From: Nakamurella silvestris
Lineage (GTDB): Bacteria > Actinomycetota > Actinomycetes > Mycobacteriales > Nakamurellaceae
DNA: 64,000 bases
NCBI GenBank assembly: GCA_003576535.1
Contig: QXCQ01000091.1
Coordinates: 112,571-176,570, forward strand
Direction: 5' to 3'
In this document: positions 34,414-43,582 of the stretch, one piece after another
Layout of the letters: each line of letters begins with the position of its first letter
How positions within the stretch are numbered: the first letter of the stretch is position 1
Translations under genes and position numbers: made by a program
Notes under the pieces: model-generated
What the model was told of the DNA's origin: nothing
What the model saw: only the letters and a program-made list of their open reading frames with translations
Databases searched by the model: none

Positions 34414-35715
34414 TCAGACCCTGCCGAAGATACCGCGCACCCGCCGGTAGCGTGCGCTCCACCGGTAGGCCCGAGTGCTGCGGACCCGCTCCAACTCATC
34501 GCGGTAGCGGTCCGACCCGGCCACCATGTCCGCGACGAGATCGGCGAGCTGGCGCGTGTCGTCCGGCACACCGGCTGCGGCCTTCGCCGCTGCCTCCCGG
34601 CCGCGCAGAGCATCCAGCTCGCCGTAGGCGGCCGCGAGTTCGACCTTGAGCCCGGTGAGTTCCCGCTGGTGCACGACGTGGGTCTGGGCCCCGAGATTAC
34701 GTTCGTGGGTGCGGGTCAGCAGGACCTCGCCCTGCTCGGCGTAGGCGAGCTTCAGCGCGGCGTGCGCCGCCTCCTCCTTGGACGCCGCCAGCAGTTCCCG
34801 GCGGGTGATGGCGAGTTCCTCCTGCATCCCGGCCAGATCGGCCCTGGCGTTGGCGAGCTCGACCTCCAGTTGTTCGGCCCGGAGCCGGCTCAGGTCCCGG
34901 TCCTCCTCGGCCGTGGCGAGGAAGGAGCGCGCCGCCGTCAGCTGGTCCCTGATCGGTTCGCTTTCACCATGTTCGGGGGCGGGGACCGCGGGTGCCGCCC
35001 CTTCCTCGTGCCGGCGCAACACCTCGGCCGCGCGCGCACGCAACGCGGCCTCCCCGGTGTCCGGCACGGCACGAACCACGAACTGGTAGGTCTGGGACTC
35101 CGCGACGGTCAAGGCCTCGTCCAGCACGGCAGCAGACACCGACGACGGGTCGACGGCGAACTCGGTCCCGAAGGCCGGCACCTCGATCCGTTCGATCTCC
35201 GTCACCACCAGCCCCGCGGACTCCAGCAGATCCAGCAGACCCCGATAGGTGAAGACGTGCACACCGGTGACACCCGGCAGCCGGTCGAACCGGCCCTGGA
35301 GCAGCCTCAGCCGCAGATCGACGTGGGCCGCATGGGAAACGGCCAGGACCACACTCCCGCCGGCGTTCAACTTCCCGGCGGCGGCAGCCAGGACAGCGGC
35401 CGGGTCCACCAGATGTTCCAGCACGTCCGCGGCCAGCACCACGTCGAACGGTCCGGTCACCGCGGCAAGCACCTGCGGATCGTTCAGGTCCGCGATGAGG
35501 GTCTCGTCGGCGATCCGGCGCAGGTCCGCACCGGCCACCGGATCGATCTCGACGGCGACGACCTGGCACCCGCGCCCTTTCAAGGCGGCGGTGACCTCCC
35601 CCGAGGCTGCACCGAGTTCCAGGACCCTCCCGCCCTCACCGACCAGACGCACCACGACGGCGTGTGTGTTGCTCGGCAGGCCCGGATCGATCCGGGCCTC
35701 GTTACGGCTGCTCAA
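34414..35715 (-). CDS. SAM-dependent methyltransferase with long C-terminal coiled coil
   Basis: 433 aa from TTG 35715, with GGGGAGAG four bases upstream; the frame upstream has no homology. The class I methyltransferase fold (about 20-200) has motif I VLELGAASGE (31-40), an acidic end of strand 2 in VAVEID, and DVVLAADVLEHLVDP. Residues about 250-400 are heptad-like, Glu/Ala/Leu-rich coiled coil (RAEQLEVELANARADLAGMQ), ending in a basic RSTRAYRWSARYRRVRGIFG tail like those of glycan-chain-length proteins. It is convergent with the GT2-GT4 gene. It is likely a polysaccharide chain-capping or surface-glycan methyltransferase (inference). Confidence 0.78.
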   Translation of the reverse strand: MSSRNEARIDPGLPSNTHAVVVRLVGEGGRVLELGAASGEVTAALKGRGCQVVAVEIDPVAGADLRRIADETLIADLNDPQVLAAVTGPFDVVLAADVLEHLVDPAAVLAAAAGKLNAGGSVVLAVSHAAHVDLRLRLLQGRFDRLPGVTGVHVFTYRGLLDLLESAGLVVTEIERIEVPAFGTEFAVDPSSVSAAVLDEALTVAESQTYQFVVRAVPDTGEAALRARAAEVLRRHEEGAAPAVPAPEHGESEPIRDQLTAARSFLATAEEDRDLSRLRAEQLEVELANARADLAGMQEELAITRRELLAASKEEAAHAALKLAYAEQGEVLLTRTHERNLGAQTHVVHQRELTGLKVELAAAYGELDALRGREAAAKAAAGVPDDTRQLADLVADMVAGSDRYRDELERVRSTRAYRWSARYRRVRGIFGRV

Positions 35716-36484
35716 AGTTCTCTCCCCACAGCGACGGACCGGACGGTCGATCGAGCCAATCGTTGGATACCCACGGACGCCCTGCACATCACTTCGTGGT
35801 GAACAGTATCCGACCCGGTTCCTTCCCACACAGCCAGAACACAGCATCGTGACCGGAGTGTTTTGCATGTTGATACGTCGAGTTCGGATTCACGAACCTT
35901 GATTTTCCGAAAAGCGCAGCCACAGGAAGGCGCGACCACCGGTTTTACCCTTACGCCGCAGGCATGACAATCGAAACACCGCCTCCAACTCACCGGAATC
36001 TCACATCAAGATACTGCGGGTTCCGGAGATACCAGGGACTCCCCGGGCAGCTACGAGGTTCCCTTCCCCTGCACCCCTCCCGCACGACGACCAGCACCGC
36101 CCCCCCCCCTGATGCCGCGGTGGGACCGCGAGGCCGGTCCGCCGAATACAAAGGCACGATGCGAACAAAGGGCACAATGCCGACATGGACCGAATTGCCA
36201 CCTCGACGAACAGGCAATTCACCGTTCGACGTCACATTCGACGCGTATTCACCGATTCCGCGCCACAGGCCGTGCCGAAATCATCGACCGGCAACGATAT
36301 GAGCCCGGAGTCCCCTGGGGAGAAACACCGTCCCCCGTAAGTCCGGCCCTCGGGACGGTGCCCGTCGCTATTCCGCGGTCGCATTTCGGGTCAACACCCT
36401 GGCAGCGCCGCGCCGACCTCCGGAAGGCCTGCCCGTTCCGCGACCGGGACGTGGGCGGCCGGTGACCGTCGACCCCTGAAATAC
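35716..36484. other. Gene-free stretch with lower-GC patches
   Basis: About 770 bp without a convincing gene on either strand. GC is visibly lower near 35800-36010 and 36150-36300. It contains an eight-C run (36101-36110) and, at 35941-35956, TTTTACCCTTACGCCG, similar to TTTACCCTTACCGC near the other low-GC spacer (25404). It should include the promoter of the methyltransferase gene. Confidence 0.5.
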
Positions 36485-36522
36485 AGAAGAACCACCGTCC
36501 CCTGAGGGACGATGGTTCTTCT
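36485..36522 (-). terminator. Terminator of the first initiator tRNA gene
   Basis: AGAAGAACCA...TGGTTCTTCT is a near-perfect 17-bp stem with a CTGA loop, ten bases beyond the 3' end of the tRNA on the minus strand. Confidence 0.8.
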
Positions 36523-36531
36523 GATCTGTTG

Positions 36532-36605
36532 TAGCGGGGACAGGATTTGAACCTGTGACCTCTGGGTTATGAGCCCAGCGAGCTACCGAGCTGCTCCACC
36601 CCGCG
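36532..36605 (-). tRNA. Initiator tRNA-fMet (CAU), copy 1
   Basis: 74 nt without encoded CCA. The anticodon loop CTCATAA is closed by the CTGGG/CCCAG stem with three consecutive G-C pairs at its base, the initiator hallmark. The acceptor stem CGCGGGG/CCCCGCT leaves position 1 (C) unpaired against U72, the other initiator feature. The T-loop TTCAAAT is present. It is identical to copy 2. Confidence 0.95.
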
Positions 36606-36810
36606 CCGCTACTGCTTCTTGAACCGCTTCGCACCCGTTGTCTCCGTGGTACTTCCCTACCGTACTCCTATCCGGGCCCATACCTCCAATCACCAGGTCA
36701 GGCCCCGACCGACCCCCACAGCAACACGTTCCCGCACCGATGAGTCAGGACCCCGGGGCCTGGAGCACTGGCATCCGAACGTCCCGGGGCATCCCGAGCA
36801 GCCGGCACAC

Positions 36811-36848
36811 AAAAAACCACCGCCCTCGTGATGAGGACGGTGGTTCTT
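36811..36848 (-). terminator. Terminator of the second initiator tRNA gene
   Basis: On the minus strand, AACCACCGTCCTC and its partner form a stem around ATCAC, followed by a run of six T residues. This is a canonical intrinsic terminator. Its stem sequence resembles the terminator of copy 1. Confidence 0.85.
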
Positions 36849-36859
36849 CACTTCATTCG

Positions 36860-36933
36860 TAGCGGGGACAGGATTTGAACCTGTGACCTCTGGGTTATGA
36901 GCCCAGCGAGCTACCGAGCTGCTCCACCCCGCG
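36860..36933 (-). tRNA. Initiator tRNA-fMet (CAU), copy 2
   Basis: 74 nt, identical over its length to the copy at 36532. C1-U72 mismatch, GGG/CCC anticodon stem and CAU anticodon define it as initiator. It has its own strong terminator, so the two copies are expressed separately. Confidence 0.95.
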
Positions 36934-37037
36934 CTGCGGTAACACCACTGTATCCGGAAGGTGTCCCGGACACCAAATCACCGCAAACACCACCACCCTT
37001 GACGGGCGGACCGCCCTGGCTGGGAACCGAAACGGCC

Positions 37038-37068
37038 CGTCCGGCAGCAGGAATCCTGCTGCCGGACG
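37038..37068 (-). terminator. Terminator after the UPF0182 gene
   Basis: CGTCCGGCAGCAGGA and TCCTGCTGCCGGACG are perfect 15-bp arms around one base, just beyond the UPF0182 stop. Confidence 0.75.
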
Positions 37069-37092
37069 GACCGTTCGACACCGCGTGGTGGA

Positions 37093-40000
37093 TCAGCCGC
37101 CGGTGGTCCCACCGACGGACGGGGAGGTCAGCGAAGCCGACGGGGTCGAGGTGATCGCCCCCTGGGTCTCCGAGGGCAGGGTCGACACCGCACCGGGCCC
37201 TGCCACCTCCAGGTAGTTCTGGACGGCCGCGTTGAACCGGTCCTGGGCCGCGCCGACGTCGGCGAAGCTGCCGGTCGTCTTGACCTGGTTCAGGGTGGAC
37301 AGTGCCTCCTGGACCTGGACAAGGGCCTGTTGGGCGTCCGGCGACAGAGGAACCGTGCTCACCGGCGGGGTGGTGCCGGGCACACCGGTTCCGGGCGGGG
37401 CCGTCGAGGTGACCTGACCGCTGCCCGTCGCCCCCGGATCGATCGGCGTGGTGGGTACGTTCTCACCGACGTCGATGGGTGCACTCGCGGCCGCCTTCTT
37501 CAAGGCCTCCTCCAGCGTCGCCCCGAAGCCGACCCGTTTACCGAACCAGACCAGGACCACGTTCAGTTGCGGGTAGGCGTTCGCCTCACGGCCCTGGAGG
37601 TAGATCGGCTCCACGTACAGCAACCCGTCCGCCGTGGGCAAGGTGAGCAGGTTTCCGTAGATGACATCCCGCGACTGCTGTGCCAGCGAGATCAGGTTGG
37701 TGATCTCGCTGCTGCCCCTGAAGGCGGTCTGCACCTGCGCAGGGCCGTAGGTCTGGGTGTCCGTGGGGAATCTCAGCACGTTCAACTGCCCGTAGTTCGA
37801 CGGGTCGGAGGAGGCCGTGATGTAGGCCCCCATGAACTGCCGCTTGAAGCCGGTCAGCGCGGAGGTCAGCTCGAAGCGCAGCGGACCGTTCTTGGCATCG
37901 GGCTGGGAGTAGTCGGGCAGCCTGATCTGCAGGTAGTACGGCGGTTGCGGCGCCGCGCTGGTGGACGTGGGGTCGTCCGGAACCTGCCAGAAGTTCGAGT
38001 TCTGGTAGAACTCGACCGGGTTGGTGACCTGGTACTTGGCCAGCAGCGACCGCTGGACCTCGAACAGGTCCTGGGGGTAACGGAAGTGCGCGCGGAGCTC
38101 GTCGGAGATCTCCGAGGCCGGGGAGATGAGGTTCGGGAACACACCCTCCCAGGCCTTCAGGATCGGGTCCTGGTCGTCCACCCCGTAGAGCTTGATCGAA
38201 CCGTCGTAGGCGTCGACGGTGGCCTTGACCGAGTTGCGCATGTAGGAGACCTGCTGGCTGGCCGCCTGGGCCGAGCCTTGCGTCTGCAGCGAGTTCGCCG
38301 TGGCATCGGCCAGGGAGACGTTCTGTGCGTACGGGTAGTTCGTCGCCGTGGTGTAGCCGTCGACGATCCACACGATGCGCTTGTTGACCACTGCCGGGTA
38401 GGGCTTGGAGTCGATCGTCAGGAACGGGGCGACCTCCTTGACCCGGACCGCGGGATCACGGTTGTACATGATCTTGGAACCGGAGTTGATCTCGGAGGAG
38501 AAGAGGAAGTTCCACTCGCCGTACTTGGTCGCGAAGATCATCCGCTGGAACAGGTTGCCGACACTGACCCCACCGCTGCCGGTGTAGGTGTAGGTGGTGC
38601 TGTCGGTGTCGTACTCACGCGGGGCCTGGCCGGGCTCGGCACCGACGATGGCGTAGTCCGTGCCCAGCTGGCCGTAGTAGATCCGCGGCTGGTCGACCGG
38701 GATGAAGTTCTGCTCCTGGACCGAGGACTCCTGGAACGCGGGGGTACCGCTGCCACCGGTGATGGTCGCGGCCACCTGGCTCGCCGGGGCGGCGATGATG
38801 CCGTTGCCGTGGGTGTAGACCAGGTGCTCGTTGATCCACACCTTCTGGTTGTCCTGCAGGCCGCCGACGTTGATCTCACGCAGGCCCACCACGTAGTCCT
38901 GGGTGGTGCCGTTGACGGTGTAACGGTCGACCGTCAGCGGGGAGGCGAAACTGTAGAAGTTCCGGAACTGTTTGAGCTGGATGAAGGTCTCACCCAGGAC
39001 GTTCGGGTCGAGCAGCCGCGCGTTGGGCAGGCCGTCCGGCTCCTTGAGGACCACGTTCGGGTCCGAGCTCTGCTCCTGGTAGTCGGAGTAGGTGACCTTG
39101 TCGTCACCGATGTCGTAGGCATCGCGCGTCGCGGCGATGTTCTTGCTGATGTATTCCGGCTCCAGCGAGATGGCGTTCGGGTTGACCCGGACGTTCTGCA
39201 GGACCAGCGGCCACGCGCCGCCGATCAGCACACTCGACAGGACCAGCAGGGCCAGGGCGATGGCCGGCAGCTTCACCGAGCGCAGGAAGCCGCCGACGAT
39301 GAAACCGATCGCGCAGATCGCGGCGATGCACATCAGGATCAGCTTGGCCGGCAGGACGGCGTTGACATCGGTGTAGGAAGCGCCGGTGAACTGCCCACCA
39401 CGGTTGCTGAACAGCAGGCTGTACTGGTCGAACCAGTACTGGACCGCCTTGACCAGCACGAACGCGCCGACCAGCAGGGAAAGCTGCAAGGTGGCCGCCG
39501 AGGTGATCTTGCGCCCCGGCCCGGAGACCCGGATGCCGCCGTAGATGTACTGGACCACCACCACGGCGATGAAGCACAGGGCGATGATCGCGAACAGCCA
39601 CCCCAGGACCAGTTCGATCATCGGCAGGGTGAAGACGTAGAAGCCGATGTCGTGCCCGAACTGGGCGTCCGTCTGCCCGAAGGAGGTGCTGTGCAGCCAC
39701 AGCTGCACCGTCGTCCAGGAGTTCTGGGCCGACAGACCGCAGATCAACCCGACCACCGAGGACAGGACGATGGCGATCAGCCGCGGGCGGGCCGAGATGA
39801 TCGACCGGTACGGGGCGAGCGGATCGACCTCGTCCGTCGGCACGAAGAAGGGCCGGGACCGATAGGCGAGGGTCAAGGCCAACAGCACCAGACCACCGGC
39901 ACCCAGTGCGGCGACGAGGAACAGGACGGCCCGGCTCTGCAGTTGGGTGGTGAACACCTGGGTGAAGCCGACTTCGCGGAACCACGAGAAATCGACGTAC

Positions 40001-40110
40001 AACCCGACGAACTGGAACCACAGGACCGCTATCAGAGCGAGACTGACTATTGCGATCAGTACCCGCTTCCCGCGTCGGGACATCACAGGTAAACCAATGG
40101 GGGGGCGCAT
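37093..40110 (-). CDS. UPF0182-family large membrane protein
   Basis: About 1005 aa. Seven or so membrane helices occupy the first 330 residues (starting VLIAIVSLALIAVLWFQFVGLYVDFSWF). A large extracytoplasmic domain of about 600 residues follows, with conserved stretches such as YVVGLREINV, YTHGNGIIAAPAS, TKYGEWNFLFSSEI and WFGKRVGFGATLEEAL. The tail is Pro/Thr/Ser-rich. Function is unknown; the family is conserved in actinobacteria and near uvrD2 in mycobacteria. I use ATG 40110 (MRPPIG) because homologues start with a similar sequence; the frame is open 32 codons upstream. Confidence 0.88.
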   Translation of the reverse strand: MRPPIGLPVMSRRGKRVLIAIVSLALIAVLWFQFVGLYVDFSWFREVGFTQVFTTQLQSRAVLFLVAALGAGGLVLLALTLAYRSRPFFVPTDEVDPLAPYRSIISARPRLIAIVLSSVVGLICGLSAQNSWTTVQLWLHSTSFGQTDAQFGHDIGFYVFTLPMIELVLGWLFAIIALCFIAVVVVQYIYGGIRVSGPGRKITSAATLQLSLLVGAFVLVKAVQYWFDQYSLLFSNRGGQFTGASYTDVNAVLPAKLILMCIAAICAIGFIVGGFLRSVKLPAIALALLVLSSVLIGGAWPLVLQNVRVNPNAISLEPEYISKNIAATRDAYDIGDDKVTYSDYQEQSSDPNVVLKEPDGLPNARLLDPNVLGETFIQLKQFRNFYSFASPLTVDRYTVNGTTQDYVVGLREINVGGLQDNQKVWINEHLVYTHGNGIIAAPASQVAATITGGSGTPAFQESSVQEQNFIPVDQPRIYYGQLGTDYAIVGAEPGQAPREYDTDSTTYTYTGSGGVSVGNLFQRMIFATKYGEWNFLFSSEINSGSKIMYNRDPAVRVKEVAPFLTIDSKPYPAVVNKRIVWIVDGYTTATNYPYAQNVSLADATANSLQTQGSAQAASQQVSYMRNSVKATVDAYDGSIKLYGVDDQDPILKAWEGVFPNLISPASEISDELRAHFRYPQDLFEVQRSLLAKYQVTNPVEFYQNSNFWQVPDDPTSTSAAPQPPYYLQIRLPDYSQPDAKNGPLRFELTSALTGFKRQFMGAYITASSDPSNYGQLNVLRFPTDTQTYGPAQVQTAFRGSSEITNLISLAQQSRDVIYGNLLTLPTADGLLYVEPIYLQGREANAYPQLNVVLVWFGKRVGFGATLEEALKKAAASAPIDVGENVPTTPIDPGATGSGQVTSTAPPGTGVPGTTPPVSTVPLSPDAQQALVQVQEALSTLNQVKTTGSFADVGAAQDRFNAAVQNYLEVAGPGAVSTLPSETQGAITSTPSASLTSPSVGGTTGG

Positions 40111-40346
40111 GCCCACAGTCGAACTCCAGCCGTGGTCTCTCGGCCACCCGGGATCGGATGGACCGTCTCCGTCGAGCGTGCGCCCCGGGCGTCGACACCG
40201 GCACATCGCCGGGCCGCCGACCAGGAAGTCACAGCACGCTCCCTGACAACTCTATGTGGACAACTCTAGGAGACGAACCCGAGTTCCCCGGTGGGGGCCC
40301 GTGGAGGGCACGGTCAGGTCACGATCTCGTGGCAGCATCTACACCT

Positions 40347-40928
40347 ATGACCGGACACGAGGACCCAGAACTGACCACCGCCGAGGGTATTGACGACCAC
40401 GGGACCGACGCGCCGACCCCGCCGGCCTTCCTGGAGGACCCGCTGCTGGCCGTCGCGGTGACCGAGGCCGAGGAATTCGTCGGCAGCGCCGGCTGGGAGC
40501 AGCGACCCCAGCTCTTCGCCCTGGTGCCCACGGCAGATCTGATCGCCGCCCAGCCGGAGATGGCCGGCCAGCTCGACGAGGGTTCCTACTACACCCCCAT
40601 CGCCCAGGAGGACCTGCCGGACATCGACCTCTCGGACGCCCTGGCCCAGGTCTCCTGGCCGCCTGCGGTCGAGGGCTGCGTGCTGGTCCAGGAGATCGTG
40701 GTGCTGCCGCCCGAGGCCCAGGGCGACCTGTCCGAGGACCCCGAGGTCGCCGCCGAACAGGCAGCGCAGCACCCGGACCGGACCGAGGCCAGGCTCGCGG
40801 TGGGGGTCCTGCGCGACGGCTCCGGTGCCTGCCTGATGCGGCTGCGCGGGGAGCACGAGGACACCCCGCTGCGCGGGGCGGATCTGGCACCGAACCTGAT
40901 CTCGGCCCTGGAGCTCACCTTCCAGTGA
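40347..40928 (+). CDS. PPA1309-family conserved actinobacterial protein
   Basis: 193 aa from ATG 40347. The acidic N-terminus (about 1-25) is followed by a domain with AVTEAEEFVGSAGWEQRPQLFALVPTADL, VSWPPAVEGCVLVQEIVVLPPEA and DRTEARLAVGVLRDGSGACLMRLRGEHED, ending ALELTF. This matches a conserved actinobacterial family without known function. It is soluble. It is divergent from the UPF0182 gene, and the stretch between the starts contains their promoters. It converges with the Lon-like PDZ gene. Confidence 0.8.
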   Translation: MTGHEDPELTTAEGIDDHGTDAPTPPAFLEDPLLAVAVTEAEEFVGSAGWEQRPQLFALVPTADLIAAQPEMAGQLDEGSYYTPIAQEDLPDIDLSDALAQVSWPPAVEGCVLVQEIVVLPPEAQGDLSEDPEVAAEQAAQHPDRTEARLAVGVLRDGSGACLMRLRGEHEDTPLRGADLAPNLISALELTFQ

Positions 40929-40933
40929 GACCC

Positions 40934-40969
40934 GCGGGGTTCCCGGCTAGCAGGAAGCGGGAACCTCGC
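40934..40969. terminator. Bidirectional hairpin between PPA1309 and PDZ genes
   Basis: GCGGGGTTCCCG and CGGGAACCTCGC form a 12-bp stem with one mismatch around a 12-nt loop. The hairpin spans the space between the two convergent stops. Confidence 0.6.
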
Positions 40970-42032
40970 CCTTGCTGATGGCGGTGACGGCGGCCATCGC
41001 CTCGTCCAGGGACCCCACCTTGGCCAGGTGCAGTCCGTCCGGGATCCGGGTCACCGCTTCCTCGCAGTTCGCCGCGGGGACCAGGAAGTACGAGGCCCCG
41101 ACGTCCTTCGCCGCGATGAGTTTGAGCAGGATGCCACCGATCGGGCCGACGGTGCCGTCGATGTCGATCGTCCCGGTGCCGGCGATGAAGTTGCCGCCGG
41201 TGAGGTCCCCCGGGGTCAACCGGTCGATCAGCCCGAGGGTGAACATCAGCCCGGCCGACGGCCCGCCGATACCCGAAGTCTCCAGACTGTTGTGGATCTG
41301 GAACGGGGCCTCCGGCCGCTGCGTGGTGACGATCCCCAGGTACCCCTGGGTGGTCTTCTTCTCGGGGTCGCCCTGCAAGGTCACCTTCTCGTCCAGCTCC
41401 GCGAGCTTGCCGTCGGTGCCCGCCCGCTCGACCCGGACGGTGACGACCTGACCGGGGGTCGTCTTCTCCATCACCTGCTGCAGGGAGTCCAGATCGGTGA
41501 CGGCCGCGCCGTCGATCGACAGGATCCGGTCCTGCACCTCGAGCCGCCCGTCACTGGGCGAACCCGTCCCCACCTGCTGGACGTAGGCCACCTCCGGGTA
41601 CTTCAGGTACCGCAGGGCCGCGGTCTGCGCGAAGGACTGGGACTCCAGGAAGGTCCTGGCGTTCTCCGCCTTGACCTCGTCGGTGGTCTTGTCCGGCGGG
41701 TAGATCTCGTCCCGGGGGGTGACGGTGTACTTGCCGCTGGCCCACAACGCGATCGCGCCGAACAGGGAGATCCCGTCCGTCACCGACACGGTGGTCATGT
41801 TCAGGTGACTGCCCTCGCCGAAGTTCTCGTTCACCGAGGCCGGGATGTCGTTGCCGGTGAAGGTGAAGACCTCGCTGCCGTCGTAGCTGCCGAGGGTGTT
41901 GATCGTCACCCCGGGGCCGAGTTTGACGTACGGGATCGGCACTGCCGAGCCGACTGCGACGAAGACAACCGTGAAAGCTGAGCCGACGAGAAGGGTGCGA
42001 CCCCGCACCGTCAGCTTCGAGAACCAGGACAT
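40947..42032 (-). CDS. Lon-like membrane-anchored PDZ protease (YlbL/Rv3194c type)
   Basis: About 361 aa from ATG 42032 (MSWFSKLTVRG); a start 12 codons upstream is possible. One N-terminal anchor helix (LLVGSAFTVVFVAVGSAV) is followed by an outer region, a PDZ domain (VQQVGTGSPSDGRLEVQDRI) and a Lon-type peptidase domain with catalytic Ser in GIGGPSAGLMF and Lys in GGILLKLIAAKDVGA. It is predicted to cleave membrane or exported substrates outside the cell. It lies beside UPF0182 in the conserved actinobacterial order. Confidence 0.9.
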   Translation of the reverse strand: MSWFSKLTVRGRTLLVGSAFTVVFVAVGSAVPIPYVKLGPGVTINTLGSYDGSEVFTFTGNDIPASVNENFGEGSHLNMTTVSVTDGISLFGAIALWASGKYTVTPRDEIYPPDKTTDEVKAENARTFLESQSFAQTAALRYLKYPEVAYVQQVGTGSPSDGRLEVQDRILSIDGAAVTDLDSLQQVMEKTTPGQVVTVRVERAGTDGKLAELDEKVTLQGDPEKKTTQGYLGIVTTQRPEAPFQIHNSLETSGIGGPSAGLMFTLGLIDRLTPGDLTGGNFIAGTGTIDIDGTVGPIGGILLKLIAAKDVGASYFLVPAANCEEAVTRIPDGLHLAKVGSLDEAMAAVTAISKGEVPASC

Positions 42033-42158
42033 GACCGCCAAGCGTATTCGCACGAGCGGTGTTCCCATGCCGTCCGTGCCGATTCAGCTGTCAGGGAACC
42101 CACCCATTTGTCCCCGGCTCCGACCTCAGGGGCCCCGGCGGGTGAGTACCGTGAAAGC

Positions 42159-43511
42159 ATGACTAATCTGCCCTTCGGTTTCGGCCCGGCCGGCGACGAC
42201 CCCAACGACAAGCCGGGCGAAGGTCAGCCCGGCCCTGGTCCAGCCGGTTTCGACATGTCACAGCTGGGAGCGATGCTGTCCCAGCTCGGCTCCATGATGT
42301 CCAACGCCACGCCTTCGTCCGGACCGGTGAACTACGACCTGGCCAAGCAGATCGCGGTGTCCCAGATCCCCAGCTCCCACCCGGCCTCGTCGGTGGATCT
42401 GGCCGCGATCAAGGAATCCTTCGCCCTCGCCGAGCTCTGGCTCGACGGCGCGACCTCCCTGCCCCCGGGGGCCAGGACCGTCACGGCCTGGACCGCGCGG
42501 GAATGGGTCGAGCAGACGATGCCGACCTGGCAGACCCTGTGCTCCCCCATCGCCGACCGGGTCAGCAACGCCTGGCTGGAAGGGCTGCCCGAGGAGGCCA
42601 AGGCCCAGGCCGGCCCGTTGCTGGCGATGATGGGCTCGATGGGCGGGATGGCTTTCGGGTCCCACCTGGGCGGGGCACTGGCCAAGCTCGCTACCGAGGT
42701 GATGACCTCGACCGACGTCGGTCTGCCGCTGGGACCGATCGGCACGGCGGCGCTGATCCCCCGGGCCGTCGCCGAGTTCGGCACCGGACTCGGTGTCGGT
42801 GACGACCAGGTCCGGCTGTTCCTCGCCGCCCGTGAAGCCGCCCACCACCGGCTGTTCGCCGGGGTCCCGTGGCTGCGCGACCGGGTGCTGGCCCTGGTGG
42901 TCGACTACGCCAAGGGCATCACCGTGGACTTCTCGGCCGCCGAGGACCTGGCGTCGAAGTTCGACATGAACAACCTCGGCGACATGTCGGCGATCGAGAA
43001 CATCCTCGGCGAGGGCATGTTCGAGCCGCAGATCACCCCGGGCCAGCAGGAGGCCCTCACCCGTCTGGAGACCCTGCTCGCCCTGATCGAGGGCTGGGTA
43101 GACACGGTGGTCGCCGAGGCGATCGGTGACCGGCTCCCCGGAGCGGCCGCCCTGCGCGAGACCCTGCGCCGCCGCCGGGCCACCGGCGGACCGGCCGAGC
43201 AGACCTTCGCCAGCCTGATCGGGCTGGAACTGCGGCCGCGTCGTCTCCGCGCCGCCGCGGACCTGTGGCGCCAGCTCGGTGCCAGCCGGGGCAGCGACGG
43301 CCGGGACACCCTCTGGGGAGACCCAGATCTGCTGCCGACAGGTTCGGACCTGGACGATCCGGAGGCCTTCGTCGCCCGCGACCAGCAGTTCAACGAGCTG
43401 CTCGCCAGCCTGGAGGGCTTCAGCGCCGACGAGCCCGAGTACCCGGGTCGGACCGATGACGGCCCGTCGCCCAGCAGCGGTTCCACCGAGAGCGGGATCA
43501 AGGACGTCTGA
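42159..43511 (+). CDS. Zinc-dependent metalloprotease-like protein (Rv3195 / DUF2342 family)
   Basis: 450 aa from ATG 42159. After a Gly/Pro-rich N-terminus, a helical domain contains EWVEQTMPTW, GSMGGMAFGSHLGGAL, the motif REAAHHRLF (where zincins have HExxH) and, about 90 residues later, LLALIEGWVDTVV, both characteristic of the family. The C-terminal tail is acidic. The enzyme activity is inferred from family, not shown. The gene is divergent from the Lon-like gene and followed by a strong terminator. Confidence 0.82.
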   Translation: MTNLPFGFGPAGDDPNDKPGEGQPGPGPAGFDMSQLGAMLSQLGSMMSNATPSSGPVNYDLAKQIAVSQIPSSHPASSVDLAAIKESFALAELWLDGATSLPPGARTVTAWTAREWVEQTMPTWQTLCSPIADRVSNAWLEGLPEEAKAQAGPLLAMMGSMGGMAFGSHLGGALAKLATEVMTSTDVGLPLGPIGTAALIPRAVAEFGTGLGVGDDQVRLFLAAREAAHHRLFAGVPWLRDRVLALVVDYAKGITVDFSAAEDLASKFDMNNLGDMSAIENILGEGMFEPQITPGQQEALTRLETLLALIEGWVDTVVAEAIGDRLPGAAALRETLRRRRATGGPAEQTFASLIGLELRPRRLRAAADLWRQLGASRGSDGRDTLWGDPDLLPTGSDLDDPEAFVARDQQFNELLASLEGFSADEPEYPGRTDDGPSPSSGSTESGIKDV

Positions 43512-43524
43512 GCCCGTCACGGAC

Positions 43525-43562
43525 AACAGCGGCCGACCGGAGTGTTCCGGTCGGCCGCTGTT
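43525..43562. terminator. Bidirectional terminator
   Basis: AACAGCGGCCGACCGGA and TCCGGTCGGCCGCTGTT are perfect 17-bp arms with a 4-nt loop, followed by T residues on the plus strand. It serves the metalloprotease and the convergent reductase gene. Confidence 0.9.
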
Positions 43563-43582
43563 TCGGTCCCGATGCGAGGCGG

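Noticed and set aside
37330-40092. 920-codon open frame on the plus strand opposite UPF0182
   Set aside because: It mirrors the UPF0182 gene in GC-rich DNA, has no family sequence, and is rich in Arg, Gly, Asp and Gln, as antisense frames are.
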